DNA of 64,000 nucleotides from Rhizoctonia solani (taxonomy: Eukaryota > Basidiomycota > Agaricomycetes > Cantharellales > Ceratobasidiaceae). The stretch spans positions 1,178,001 to 1,242,000 of the forward strand of contig NC_057373.1 of assembly GCF_016906535.1 (NCBI RefSeq), in the 5' to 3' direction. Shown piece after piece: positions 11,883 to 22,880 of the stretch. The position numbers and the translations under genes were made by a program. A model generated the notes under the pieces. It made no database searches and was not told the origin of the DNA. It saw only the letters and a program-made list of their open reading frames with translations. Each line of letters opens with the position of its first letter. The first letter of the stretch is position 1.

Positions 11883-14712
11883 CTACGTGTCCTGCCTAAA
11901 TGCCTGAGCCTGGACATTGTACAGCTGTGCATAGTCTCCATTACGCCCCATCAGCTCGTCGTGCGTGCCCATCTCAGCGACCCGAGCGTCTTTGAGATAC
12001 CTATCGAATTGTGCATACAAGTGATAAATTAGTTGATAGGGGCTCGACGGGTCAAGGGTCAACTTTTTGGATGCTTACAGAATAAGGTCTGCGTAGCGGG
12101 TCAACCCCCCGTATCGATGCGTGGAAAAAATCATCGTGTTCGTGCCTCGCATGTCGCGAAGACGTTCGAATAAATCTTATCGGCAAAGCGAATGAGTTTT
12201 CAAGTGCGAAGCAAGGGAGTTGGGGGCAAAAAACTTACTGAATTCGGCCAGTGGGTCAAGCGATGCGGATGGCTCGTCAAACATCCATAAGCGGACGTTC
12301 TCATCATTTGAACGCATGAATGCGCGAGATCTACTCCCATTGTTAGCCCAATTCACCAGGAGAGAGAACGCAGAAGAACGCAAAACCCACAAAGCTAATC
12401 TCTGCTGCTGTCCACCCGAAACTTCCATATCCTGTGCCCTCCCGCCTCGTTTTCCACCCTTCCGACCCCATCCACCCCTCGACGTATTAAATTGCCGACC
12501 GAGCAACGTGTGCTGGCCGAACCCGAGTCCACCTGCCATGTCGTGCACGGGCCGAGAGAGATACGTCTCCATTTGCTCGGGCAGTGTATCAATGAATTGG
12601 GATGCCCCTCCCAACCGAGCGGCTTCTTCGATCCGGCCGTTGTCTTGCGCGTGCAATGGAGATCCCATTGCGATGTTTTCTCGAATCTGGTGCCAGATCA
12701 GACAAAAAAAAATCGGAGTAAATACGGCTAGAGTCGGACTGACCGAGAGTGGAAATTGGAAAAGTCTTGGAAGAGCACAGATGCACATTGTCGGAGACTC
12801 TTGAGCGGGATGGTGCGGATGTCTCGGCCGTCAATGAAGATCTCGCCCTCGTCGACTTCGTATAGTCTCAGGATGAGTTTGAGCGACGTGGATTTAGCCG
12901 CGCCGTTTTCGCCTACGATCACGCATAGTTGCCCAGGCTTAATCGTAAAAGACATGTTTCGGATCACATATTTCGAGGTTCCTGGGTATTTGAAGGATAC
13001 ATTCCTGCGGGGGGTCAAGGCGAGTTGCGGCCACCAATGCAGGAAAGCACGGACCTAAACTCAATACCCAACCCTTTGACCTTTTGGTCTAATGGTAGTG
13101 TTAGGGGTAATGCATCTGGTGGAGCATCGGGTATGTGATTAGGGATGTCAATGATCGAATAGAGACTTTCTATAGATTGGAAACTGTATGCGATCCCTTC
13201 AATGATATGTGAAAAGTTTTCAAGCTGCTCGCTAAATGAGTCACGTTTCGTTGGACCAGATCGAGTTGGGCGAGCGAAAGCGGGATTGAAACGGGGGTAT
13301 GGATGGCTCGGAGTGCAAATATGATCTATTAGGATATTAGTTGAACGCTCTCGCCCGATTTTCGTTGACTCGCCTGGGGGAGATCCCGGAAGAGTGGCAT
13401 GACCAATGAAATTGGGTTCCCAGCTTTCTTGGTCTGCATGTACCGACGTGCCTCCCAGAAATCTTGAGCATTGTCACCAACACTGGCTCGAGCAGCGTGG
13501 TATTCTTCAATATATGATTACTATATGTCATAAATAATAGAGCATTGGCACTCACGTTGGGAAATATACTCCTGTAGATTACCCGCAACGAGCTCCTTTC
13601 TATGATTTCGTTCCGTCGCCACCTTCTTCAATCCCTGCATACGCACATAGTCCTCGTTGTTTACTTTGGCAACCCAAGCTAACTCGGGAATGAGATGATT
13701 TGATGTATGGATAGAAACGACACTACTTACCTCCTTCAGGTCGTCGTATGGGTCTAATCCACCACGTCGTAACGGGACCAATAAGGCTTAGAGCAACTAG
13801 TAACAAGCTATCGTTACTTTCCATGATAATACCAAAAAGAACAAGGGCTTGAGTGAAAAGCTCGAGGAAGGTAGACCCAATATTAAAACTATCCACAAGA
13901 GCTTCCCAGGCGCCCGAACGGTCAGATGCCACCGTCTCTAGCAGACTGCGGACTTCGTTATCGTCAAATGTCGGTACATCTAATCTAGCATGAGCTACGG
14001 CAAGTTAAGGGCAGTTAGTTTCGCAGTTTCCCTGCTTGGATACTATAATTACCTTGTAGAATATATTCAGCAAAGAAGCCTCGAACACGCAAGCTAATAG
14101 TTGGTGCCAGTATTTGTATTGCATAACCGCAAGCGCGCTGAACAAAGGTCGCTAGCCCTCTTGCAACAGCTATTTTTATGAGCAAACTCGAATCTACGTT
14201 TCGCTTCTCAACGGCATCTTTAATCTCCAAGTAAATGAGCATATGATAGCAAAGACAAGATTATTTCGACTTACCACTTGAAACATTCGAGAGCTATAAT
14301 ACAAAGTAACAGCCGGCATTACCGCACCAAGGCATATACAAGTCAAGTATACCCACACCAGCACAGGTGCGAGTCGAACAACGTCTTTCATCAACCGCCA
14401 CGCAAATGGTGCACCGCTAAGCCCTTGAGTTATGCGCCGGTAAATCTTGACGAGTGGTACACGATTAAGCTTGGGAGCCCGTTCCTCGTAATAGTCCCAC
14501 ACTCCAAGATTAACATAGTTGCTTGTCGTGGGGTTGGTTGGGTCAAAGCCTTGTTCGCTCGTGGGAGATATTGGGGTGTCCGGTTGGGGAGCGCCAGACA
14601 AGTTATTAGGCGGGTGGAGTGGAGATGCCTTCGATTCGTTTATATCTGGAGGTGGGCCGGGTGTAGGACCAGGAGGTGGTCCTCGGAAACGGAGCTGACT
14701 TTCCGACTCCAT
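11883..14712 (-). CDS. Half-size ABC transporter (TMD-NBD), fungal type
   Basis: The N-terminus is Pro-rich (M at 14712). The membrane domain includes VLVWVYLTCICLGAVMPAV and later helices, and one ATP-binding domain follows. NBD elements in order: RNVSFKYPG; Walker A VGENGAAKST (near 12900); Q-loop VLFQDFSNF; PLS-IRENIAMG; signature VSGGQQQRLAL; Walker B LWMFDEPSASLD; H-loop IFSTHR. The protein ends in AQLYNVQAQAFRQDT. Walker A has Ala where Gly normally precedes the Lys (GAAKST, not GAGKST), which would be expected to weaken ATP binding. Two one-base losses break the frame: the A run 12753-12755 (between SNF and PLS) and the T run 13246-13248. One intron (donor near 13375) appears to use GC...AG. 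Substrate unknown; a dimeric ABC-B-like exporter is the best guess. Confidence 0.82.
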
Positions 14713-15138
14713 ATTCAAGTTGAGAAATGAGGGATAGAAATACAGTAGCGAATAATAAAACAACTAGTGTGGATAAAGCCTGTCTATCAATTCAGAATCA
14801 GAGAATTTGTATGCGTCGAGGTGCCGATTTGAGCACACGCCTGGAGAATCCGCAGTCACGAACCTAGTGGAAGGCAGCCAGGCAAAGACGGTACGTAAGG
14901 GATCGTTGATGGCCGACTTTGAAGACGTGTTCGTCTTGAAAAGGCCAGCAAGTTTGGATCCTCGATACACGCGGCCGGTCGTGGTCCTAATCAATTGTAA
15001 TTGTTTTTCTTTCGAGTATTACGTTATCTCAGATCGGGGAGCAGGCGAACACAACAAAAGGCAGAGCACGTCCATTCGTATTCAAGTCGGGTGTCATGTC
15101 AGCCATATAATTAAATATAGAGAAACTAATACAGAGAG
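14713..15138. promoter_or_regulatory. Upstream region of the ABC gene and 3' flank of NIC96
   Basis: This 426-bp spacer separates two tandem minus-strand genes. Open frames here (14764-14994 minus, 14807-15142 plus) show no family features and are probably chance. It should hold the NIC96 3' UTR and the ABC gene promoter; no specific site was recognised. Confidence 0.35.
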
Positions 15139-18100
15139 TTAGTGCAAGACAGTCACAGACATTCGCGTCAATTGCCCAAAAATGTCTGCCGACAGGCGAT
15201 ATTTGAGCATTCCAGCAAAGGAAATTAATGCACGAGTCTTTTTCTTGACGATATTGAGCGTCTTTACGAACAATTAGTTTTAGTTTATTTAGGACGTGAT
15301 AAGAACTTACACTCTGTTTGCCCGTATCGCCGAATTGAGCACCCTTGGCTTGAGAGTGAATCTGGTGCAAGATGGTCATGGCCAGAATTAATAGGTGACC
15401 AATATTGTGAGTGAGGGCGTCGTCTTGGTCTCGGAATTCTTCGGCACGGCGTGCAATAGTGGAAGTCTCTGCATCCAGCGGCAAAAGATCCGGGTTATCA
15501 AGTGCCTACAGGGATTTATGAGTCAAGGGGGACTTGGCCATCATTTTGGGACTTACTGCAAGAGCGCCTTCAAGGTCTCCCGTCATGCTGAGTGTAATAG
15601 CCTGGCGGGCCTTGAGAAGTTTGCGAATGATCCTAACTTGGCCCTGATCGAGTGTCTCTCCACGTCGTTCGTAGTGGGCCAGAATCTGTCTTGCACTAGT
15701 TTCGAGCTCTTTTGCAGCTTCTCCGCCCGCATCCACCTCACCCAACGATTCGCCCAGAGCACGATTCAAGCAGCTGAGAACAATATTCGACTTGCCGGCA
15801 AGGTTGTATAGGCGGATTGCAGCAATAAGTTTGTGATCGTTTTCGCAGAGCTGGGCGGCCGGCAGGACAATGATATCGCGGTACTCTTCGGCGCTTTTAA
15901 GGTGGAGTAATGGCATATCGTGTTCAACAACTCCAGACTACCAAAATATCAGCATCACTGAAACAGGAACGAAGCAGATACTCACGTATCGTGTTCCATC
16001 TGGTCGGAGCCCACCAACCAAATCCTCCCAGCCCGCAGGGGCAGCCACAATGATACGGCGAGTCAATTCTCGGGCGTAGTCCACCTGCTCTTTGCCCACA
16101 TTCTTCTCTTGATCATGGCTGAGAGATATGCAGTACGCGTATTGAACCGCTGGCTTAGGTTCGGACGTCATGAACGGCTTGATATAGCGAGTAATCAACA
16201 AAGCCAGATTCAACGCAGGGGGTTGGAATGGCATAGATGTCACTGGACAGAGTTAGTGAAGCGATAGCACGATAAGCTCAAAAGAACTAACAGATATCAA
16301 CCTGTGATGCCTCAGAAGTGGATGGTACTCTTAGCAGACCGTAGTAAGCTAGTGCAACTGCAATGTGGACAGCTTCAATACGATGATCAGGATGCTCGTA
16401 CAGAGCCGCAACCGCCTGCGAATAATTCAGTAGAGCGTCAATCGAATATCAATAGACTACTTGCCTGTTCGAATAGTCCACAAACCATCAGCACACGAGC
16501 CCACATTCCACGGCGGCCAGGACCTGTGCCTTCGAAATGCTTCTCTCCATAACCCTCAAGAACTTTTCCAAGTTCGCGCAGACCATTTCCTTCTTCCTCA
16601 TCGACCATCGCAAGCTGGAACCAAATCCAGTCCTCTGCAGTAACGATTGCGCTGCGCACCGCACGACGGGTCGGGTCCAGTCGGCCAATAAGCTTGAATA
16701 GTGCAACTTTGAAGGGATCAGCATTGGGGGAGTGAAGAATATGCGAGTTGTATGTGGTTTGCAGTCGGTCACGAAGCATTTTGGGTAACCTGGGGAGCAA
16801 CTATCAATATAAACGTATAGCTTATAGAATTATCACATACCTCCTGTCGCTAGACTCAACCCAAGCTTTCAAGTAAGAAAGGAAGTATTGTTCGCTTCGC
16901 TCGATCGGGTCGGCAGATTCATTTGCGACGTCAAGAGCCTCTCGGAGGTGACCAGTACGAATCAAAAAGAATATATGAGCCCACACAGGTCTCCCCCGGA
17001 GCAACTAGAAGTAAATCAGTAACAGAGTAGCACCTTACGACTTCCAAATTACCTCAAGGTCTTCATTCCAGCGCCCGCTGCGGTAGAATTTGCACCGCAA
17101 ATAACCCATAATACGGTTTTGGATGCTTGGATCCCCTCCAATCGCGGCATTTGCGGGTTCTCGCTGTATGGCAGCATCGACATACTCAATATATTGTTTT
17201 TCCAAGCCAGCGCGAGCTCCGTTTGCGATCCGTGTCCTGAGCTCCGTGGCCGCTTGTGATTCTGGATTACCGAGGTGTGCCCGAGCGAAGCTGCGTTCTA
17301 ACAGAGGCGTATTAAGGATATGCGCTTGGGAGTGTGATGAGGGAAGTGTGAGAGAGGGAGGCTCGGCAACGATGTGGCGCAGAAGTTCCAATGTGGGGCC
17401 AATGCTGGGAGCAGACTTTGGGGGCATAAGTTTACGCAAATATACACGCACTTCATGCAACTTACCCCAGCATACTCTTGTGCAACATGGTAAAGATGTG
17501 AGACAACAGGATATGCTGTTCCAGCCAGGCGAGCTTGGTTGAGTCCACGAATAACTTCTCCGTAGGCTGCCATTTTGTTGTACATTGGCAACGAAGTGGT
17601 TGGTTGCGATACGGCCTAAGAACTATTGGTCAAAATCGCTGGTTGGAATGAAACCTTCACATACATTGGTACCAGATCCGCGAACAGTACGCCCCATTGC
17701 GCTCGCTCTGAGGTTGCTTGCACCTCCTGCGGTCACGTTTTCAGCAGGATTAACTTTGCCTAGCTCGTCGAATATCTTCTTCTTTCGAGTCTCCCAGTCT
17801 CTCCGCACGCGCTCGTCTAGAACCCGGTAGAACTCCTGCTCGGTCTCTCTTCTTCCTTCTTCGATGCATGCAATCAGCGTTTGTTCGTGAGAGTGTCGTA
17901 GGTATCCAGACACATCAGCATCATGTAATTGAGTAAGAGGAGCAAACGTTGCAGCCGTGTTTAGGTTTGCCACCAAGTCGGCGTGAGCATTTGCGTCGAC
18001 GTTTCCTCCAGCAAGAAGGTATGTCCTAACGAACCAGTACGATTTAGCGCCACAGTCATTAGCACAATTGATGTATAATAATACATACGCTTTGCCTCCA

Positions 18101-18252
18101 GTCCCAGGCGCAGTTGGTTGTTTTGACACAAGGCGTCGAGATTGTGCTTCAATTTGGTCTAGGGAGAGATTAATGGATGGGAGGTCGGGTCGAGGGAGGT
18201 GTGCGACAAGTCCACGGGACGTGGCGAGGATAGCACCAAGATCTTCAGCCAT
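15139..18252 (-). CDS. NIC96: Nucleoporin NIC96/Nup93 linker component
   Basis: NIC96 (Nup93 in animals) is the main linker nucleoporin that anchors the Nsp1 complex in the nuclear pore inner ring. M at 18252 starts MAEDLGAILATSRGLVAHLP. Family-typical NLSLDQIEAQSRRL, VSGYLRHSHEQTLIACIEEG, RRDWETRKKKIFDELG, GDPSIQNRIMGYLRCKF, GRPVWAHIFFLIRTG and TAEDWIWFQLAMV follow, and the protein ends in RALISFAGMLKYRLSADIFG and a terminal TVLH. The protein is almost wholly helical and of normal family size. About ten exons join without any frame break, in contrast to both neighbours. Confidence 0.93.
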
Positions 18253-18605
18253 CGCTCAACGTTTGTTTTGATATGTTCGAGTCGTATTTGAGCTTTGATA
18301 AATCCTGCGGACTCTTGGAATAGTCAGTATTGGAATGCACGCAGATGTTTTCAATCTCGGTCCTTACATGATTGGCCACGGAGTTATTAGCCACCGAAAC
18401 GTTCACTCCAGAATGAACAATGGTATGTCGAGGTCGTCGCGTCCTGAACGCTCGCGGCGCTTGAGTGTACAGCCACACGCCCAGTTTGCAAGTTGGGCGC
18501 TTGCTCCAAAGGCCAATTTCAGTCCAACTTGAAACCAACATATATTTGATGTTTGTAAGAAAATTGAATTTATATGTAAAAACTGAATAATCGAGGCGCA
18601 TATAA
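18253..18605. promoter_or_regulatory. NIC96 promoter and reductase 3' flank
   Basis: This 353-bp spacer lies upstream of NIC96 and downstream of the metalloreductase gene. Overlapping open frames on both strands show no recognisable protein. No TATA box or other element stands out. Confidence 0.3.
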
Positions 18606-20660
18606 CTACAAAGCGAACAGTTCCGTATGAATCTGGATACCACCAACCCGTGTTGCAGCACCTGGTCCCACTTTTGCAACAGCATTCCTCGTTTGACAAA
18701 TCAACGACTCGGGGCCACTGGCAGCTACTGCAACACCACCTGAGGTAGGCCTCCCCGTTCCCTTTTCTGCATCTGATTCCAACAAAGGTGCAAGCAATTC
18801 CGCAATGTTGGGCTTGGATTCTTCAATCGTGCTATTCCGGATAGGCAAGAGCGCATTGGGATCGCACAGGCAGGTCACATAAAAGTGAAATGATAATGAA
18901 AGCGAAGTTCCATGACATACTTCGGCAAGCTGGGCGAGAATAGGCGCAAACCAAGAGATACAACCTGCATATGCTCTGAGTACTTTGTGGTGTCAAATCA
19001 CTGTTCAAAAAAGACATACCGTATGAGCGCACAAACCAGACAAACTTAACAATACGAGTCTTCTCTCCTTTAGCCCTTCCATGTCTAATAACTCTACCGA
19101 CGATATCATCCAGTATTCCGACGGTAAAGGTGGCACCACTTCCGCCAGCAACCAGTAGGGTGCTCTCAAAGTCTCCGAGGTCAAAAGTTAGCCCGCCATA
19201 TGGGCCATCAACCATAACAATTATACGGCCATCGGTACCCCGATCTTTAGCCAGTTTGTTAAGAGCTCGACTCCAATCCCCTACAGCACGAGCCCCAAGA
19301 GTAATGCCAGTCGAAGACGAGAGCGCAGTTGTAGCAGAATCGGCATTGAGAATTGTAAGTGGATGAGACTCGAACGGACGCCCGTTGAAGAATACCCGGA
19401 GCCGAACATGTTGCCCAGCGAGCCATCCGCCTTGATGTCGGGTATTCGAATCTACCCCGATAGTTAGTCAGAGGCAAAGAGCCGTTCATATGGATACTGA
19501 CGATCGTCATTTGCTGATCGACAGCAGTCATGTACGCATCCTTAATCCGGAACCGTACGAGTCGTAGCAGAAGATCAAGCCCCCAGAACGCAATCGGAGG
19601 ATAGATCCATGGCACCGCATAGGGGGTATGGTAACATATCATAATGAAGAATGCAATATACCCAAGCACGCTATTTTCAACCCTTTTTAGCAAGGACTGT
19701 AGCGAAAACAATCCTGGCACTCACTGGGAAACAAAGAATAGCTGATATGCATAAACCCGGATAGGCCTCAAGCTAAGAAGAACGAGCATGCATAAGAGCC
19801 CATATGCAGCCTGCCCCTCTCGCTCTTTCAGCCCGGTTCGAAGCAGTTTGTCCTGTCCGTTTCGTATCCGGTTATTTATCCATAATGAACCATGCACAGT
19901 AGCCATGAGAAACAATAGTCTCCCTGACCAACGATGAACCCAATTGAGTTTCTCATAGCCCTTTCCGATGAGTAGGGCTGCAGGCGAGTTCTTGGATGCG
20001 AATAGAAAAGTCGGAGTAAGCAGAGATAGCGCCATAAAACCTATAAACAAACCGCTCAGCCCGCCAATATATACTAAAGATATAGTGTTCTTACCAGCTC
20101 GGTTTGAGTTGGATTTGAGTTGGGCAGCTTGGTGAGACATAATATTGCTGCGACAGTGATCCCAGCAAGCAGTATTACTTAACGCACAAATAGCTCATCA
20201 ACACTGCCCTTCAAAATGGCTCTAATTTTCAGCTCACCTTGTCCAAAGTCAACTCGCATCCTTGGAAAGCACCTCAATGAGATCGGTTGTACTATTGATG
20301 TAACCAGTGTACGTGTCCGTTGCATCGGGTTACCGCTCCTTGGCGGGGCCGGAGGTATGTTGTCTTTCGCTCCTCTTCAACGGGCTGAACTGGTTGATAG
20401 CCGTAAAAATCTTCCCATAAGCCCTTATACGAAGGCAGTCTCCTTCGACGGGCTGACTGAACAAGATTTGGGGCGTTTAACACCGTGAACGCAGCAAGCG
20501 TCGATGTCCAGGCAATCGTAAAGTAACGTGCATATTGTGGGTCAATAACATAGGAACTAATGTCGTATCGAGCTTAGTTATGGAATTCATAAACCGCGTA
20601 TATTGCTCACTTGTATATCTGAAATTCTGGAGGTGCGACTGGTGCACCGTCAAGAGACAT
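18606..20660 (-). CDS. FRE-type ferric/cupric reductase
   Basis: This is a plasma-membrane flavocytochrome that reduces extracellular Fe(III) or Cu(II) for uptake. It starts MSLDGAPVAPPEFQIYN (20660), followed by SYVIDPQYARYFTIAW and a membrane helix. Two heme-binding histidine pairs, each separated by 13 residues, lie in adjacent helices: VHRWSGRLLFLMATVHG and SHVLGYIAFFIMICYH. Cytosolic FAD and NAD(P)H sites follow: AGQHVRLRVFF, HPLTIL, MVDGPYGG, VAGGSGATF, then VTCLCDPNALLP. It ends at 18606. Three apparent one-base losses occur: T run 20365-20367, G run 20122-20124, and C run near 19437-19441 (an AAG splice acceptor could also explain the last). The neighbouring genes encode a copper-binding protein and a copper transporter. 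Confidence 0.88.
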
Positions 20661-20982
20661 GCTGATTCCGCGAGTGCCGATGAAGGAACAGAATTAGACA
20701 ACTCTCCGCAGCAGGATTCAAACTCGATTAAGAAGGGGGGGACTCCAACTGCGTCTAACCCCTGGCTGCCTCTTATATACACAATATCCCTACTGAGTGA
20801 GGTGGTGACCCAGAGTGATGGATGAGGCGGTCTCCGGGGTCCATGCTCATTCGGCGTCTCGGTTGAAAGGTGCTTGATAGAATCGGACACAAAGCCCAAT
20901 TTCCTCACTAGATTTTTAACGCTACAAGCATCGGTACATATATATCTTATCATGAGAACCGTATCATGTGGAAACAATGCTA
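20661..20982. promoter_or_regulatory. Upstream region of the reductase
   Basis: This 322-bp spacer separates the reductase start and the BIM1-like stop, both on the minus strand. A 500-nt minus-strand open frame (20477-20977) crosses it and overlaps reductase exon 1 in another frame, so I treat it as chance. No full copper-responsive consensus was found. Confidence 0.3.
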
Positions 20983-21839
20983 TTAAAAGAACATTGCCAA
21001 AAGTACTGCAACTCCGAGTGCAAGCCCTGCAGAGGCCTGAGTTGTGAGAGCGCCGTTGGATCCCGAAGGTGAGGTCGAAGTGGCCGCGGCACCACCAGAG
21101 GTAGTGGTTCCAGATGCACTAGACGCACAAGAGACGTTGGAAGGAGCAGTAAAGTCACTTAGGAGAGTAACATCTGCGCATTGGTACACTAAAGAGCCAT
21201 TTCAGCGTCAGTGCTGACGCATAAATCGCTCAACCTTGCAAGACTTACAGTTACCATCCCCACCATCGTATTGAATCTGAATAGTAGCGTTCGTGCCATT
21301 CGAGACGTTGGAAAGGCCCAAAGATTGAATGTTTACTGGGATGCAAGCCTCTCCTTGTTTCTCAAGCTTGACAAAGCTCGTGAGCTGAGCGCCATTGCTC
21401 GAGTTACTGAACTGAGTGATGTTTTGAGGGTTGGCATCAAAAGAGACGAGAACAATAACATTAGCAGTATCGTGGGTGCTTTTGTGAAGGTATGATTAGG
21501 TCCATATATGTAGAAAGCCAAGAGCGCGAAATTAGCTCACCTGTCAATAACAACTCCAGAGGCACCCAAGGGGAAGGATGAACGTGGGCCTGCGTTGGGG
21601 AAACCACCTATTCACGTATAGATGAGCACTTATTAACACCACCAAAGTGGAATAAAAACATACCACAGAATTGATTCTCAATGTCCTAAGAGCGCGTTGG
21701 CCTGTGAGCGACAGTCATGTCTGAAACAAGCACCAAAACCATACCTCATCGAACCCACGGGTGCGAGGCCACTCAGTGTAAAGTGAGCAGCAGCGCTCGC
21801 GGCCATAGCAGCCATAGCGAAAACTCGGGTCATCATCAT
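20983..21839 (-). CDS. BIM1-like (X325/LPMO-fold) GPI-anchored copper-binding protein
   Basis: This family has a lytic-polysaccharide-monooxygenase fold, binds copper at the processed N-terminus and, in Cryptococcus Bim1, helps copper import with CTR1. M at 21839 begins a signal peptide (MMMTRVFAMAAMAASAAA). Cleavage would leave HF at the mature N-terminus, the copper-ligand His. It continues with EWPRTRGFDE, IENQFCGGFPNAGPRSSFPL, VLVSFDANPQNITQFSN, GEACIPVNIQSLGLSNV, YDGGDGNLYQCADVTL and FTAPSNVSC. A Ser/Thr/Gly stretch and the hydrophobic tail SAGLALGVAVLLAMFF indicate a GPI anchor. One base appears lost in the run 21780-21782, just after the mature N-terminus. It lies between a reductase and a CTR gene. 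Confidence 0.85.
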
Positions 21840-22194
21840 CTTGGATATAAAGCTGAAGTCAAGTCAAGTGGCTGTGGGTGGAATAGGTCGAGGTTAGGAC
21901 GAGGAGACCGGAGCGTCCCCCATGCGTTTAAGTACCCACGATGTTCGGCACGCCCAAGCGCATGTTTATTTGCTGAAAATGATCTCTCATGATTCCTTGT
22001 AATATTTCCCTAGATGAGTGGATCGCGGATGTAGGTGGGTCCTAGCTACAGACACCTGACACCGCTCTTCTGGAGGATACCCGCACAGTTGGACTGGTTT
22101 GTCCACAAAGTTCTCGCGTAGTTGGCTGCGGGACAGCCTGTTTGTACTAACTATAAATTTACACGAGCAAGACTATGTTTATTGTAATGTACAC
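21840..22194. promoter_or_regulatory. BIM1-like promoter and CTR 3' flank
   Basis: This 355-bp spacer lies between the BIM1-like start and the CTR stop. It contains the candidate TATTTGCTGA element at 21967-21976. No other gene is visible. Confidence 0.4.
21967..21976 (+). promoter_or_regulatory. Candidate copper-responsive element (Cuf1-type core)
   Basis: TATTTGCTGA fits the fission-yeast Cuf1 element consensus D(T/A)DDHGCTGD. It lies about 130 bp upstream of the BIM1-like start codon. The match is seen directly; function is inferred, and a degenerate 10-mer of this kind can occur by chance. Confidence 0.35.
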
Positions 22195-22880
22195 TCATTC
22201 ATGCGCTATTCCATGTGCAAATCGGCCAAATAATACCTCTCCACCCAAGGCCTAATAATACTGAGATGATAAATGAGGCATTGAAAGACCTAGTACCGAC
22301 GTTGGATGAGTCGCAAGCAATAGAAGAATAGGTAGTGAGCTTACATGACGGCCAGCATCAGTGCGTATCCAAAAAATGATTGCAGTATCTGCATTCCCCT
22401 CGAGCAAGTTCGTGCGACCAAATAAAAGGCGGTAAGGTAGGTTTGAGAACCCTGGGTACTTAGGCTGTCCTGTCAAACTAGTGTCTTGTTCTGATTCCTT
22501 GTCTGCGGATGCTGTATCGCGCATGAGGACGAACCGGCGGCTACAAGTGCGTCGGATCTAACGTCTATCAGCTTTTAGATCAATAATCTTATAGAGGATG
22601 TGCTCACCGTTGTTTCCAATGCTGTTCCATGACTCCTCTCATAGCAGATATACACCGTTGCAATATCGCCAGCACAAAGAGACCGACACATGCTCCTCCC
22701 ACCGCCCAGATGATTTGGGAATCCACTCCTTGAAGAATAATGCATCGCCAGGCGTAAATGTAGGTATGGAATCATCGCCACGCCTCCCATTCCATCGGCA
22801 TTTCCTCCGTGTACATGTTGAGCTAGTGTGTACGAAGGAATAATAGAAAGAAGTGCGAGGGCGAACATAATAACATTCAT
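22195..22880 (-). CDS. CTR-family copper transporter
   Basis: CTR proteins are trimeric Cu(I) importers of the plasma membrane. M at 22880 opens with a signal-like segment MNVIMFALALLSIIPSYTLA and a His/Gly/Met-rich ectodomain (QHVHGGNADGMGG). TM1 is near ALFFKEWIP ... GACVGLFVLAILQRC, followed by a charged cytosolic loop. TM2 has the family MxxxM (YALMLAVM), and TM3 has SFNASFIISVLLGL followed by the GxxxG-containing GVGEVLFGRF. The gene ends AHGIAHE at 22195. The reading frame is broken by about eight one-base losses at short runs (for example near 22769, 22716, 22610, 22453, 22395 and two within 22228-22240). Each restored step gives family-typical sequence. Either the assembly is poor here or the gene is dead; the former fits the window-wide pattern. 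Confidence 0.78.

Noticed and set aside
20477..20977. 166-codon minus-strand open frame upstream of and overlapping reductase exon 1
   Set aside because: It overlaps the true first exon (MSLDGAPVAPPEF...) in another frame and has no domain features.
22195..22880. CTR copy as a true pseudogene
   Set aside because: All lesions are single-base losses at short runs, as in neighbouring essential genes, and no diagnostic residue is substituted. Not excluded, only disfavoured.
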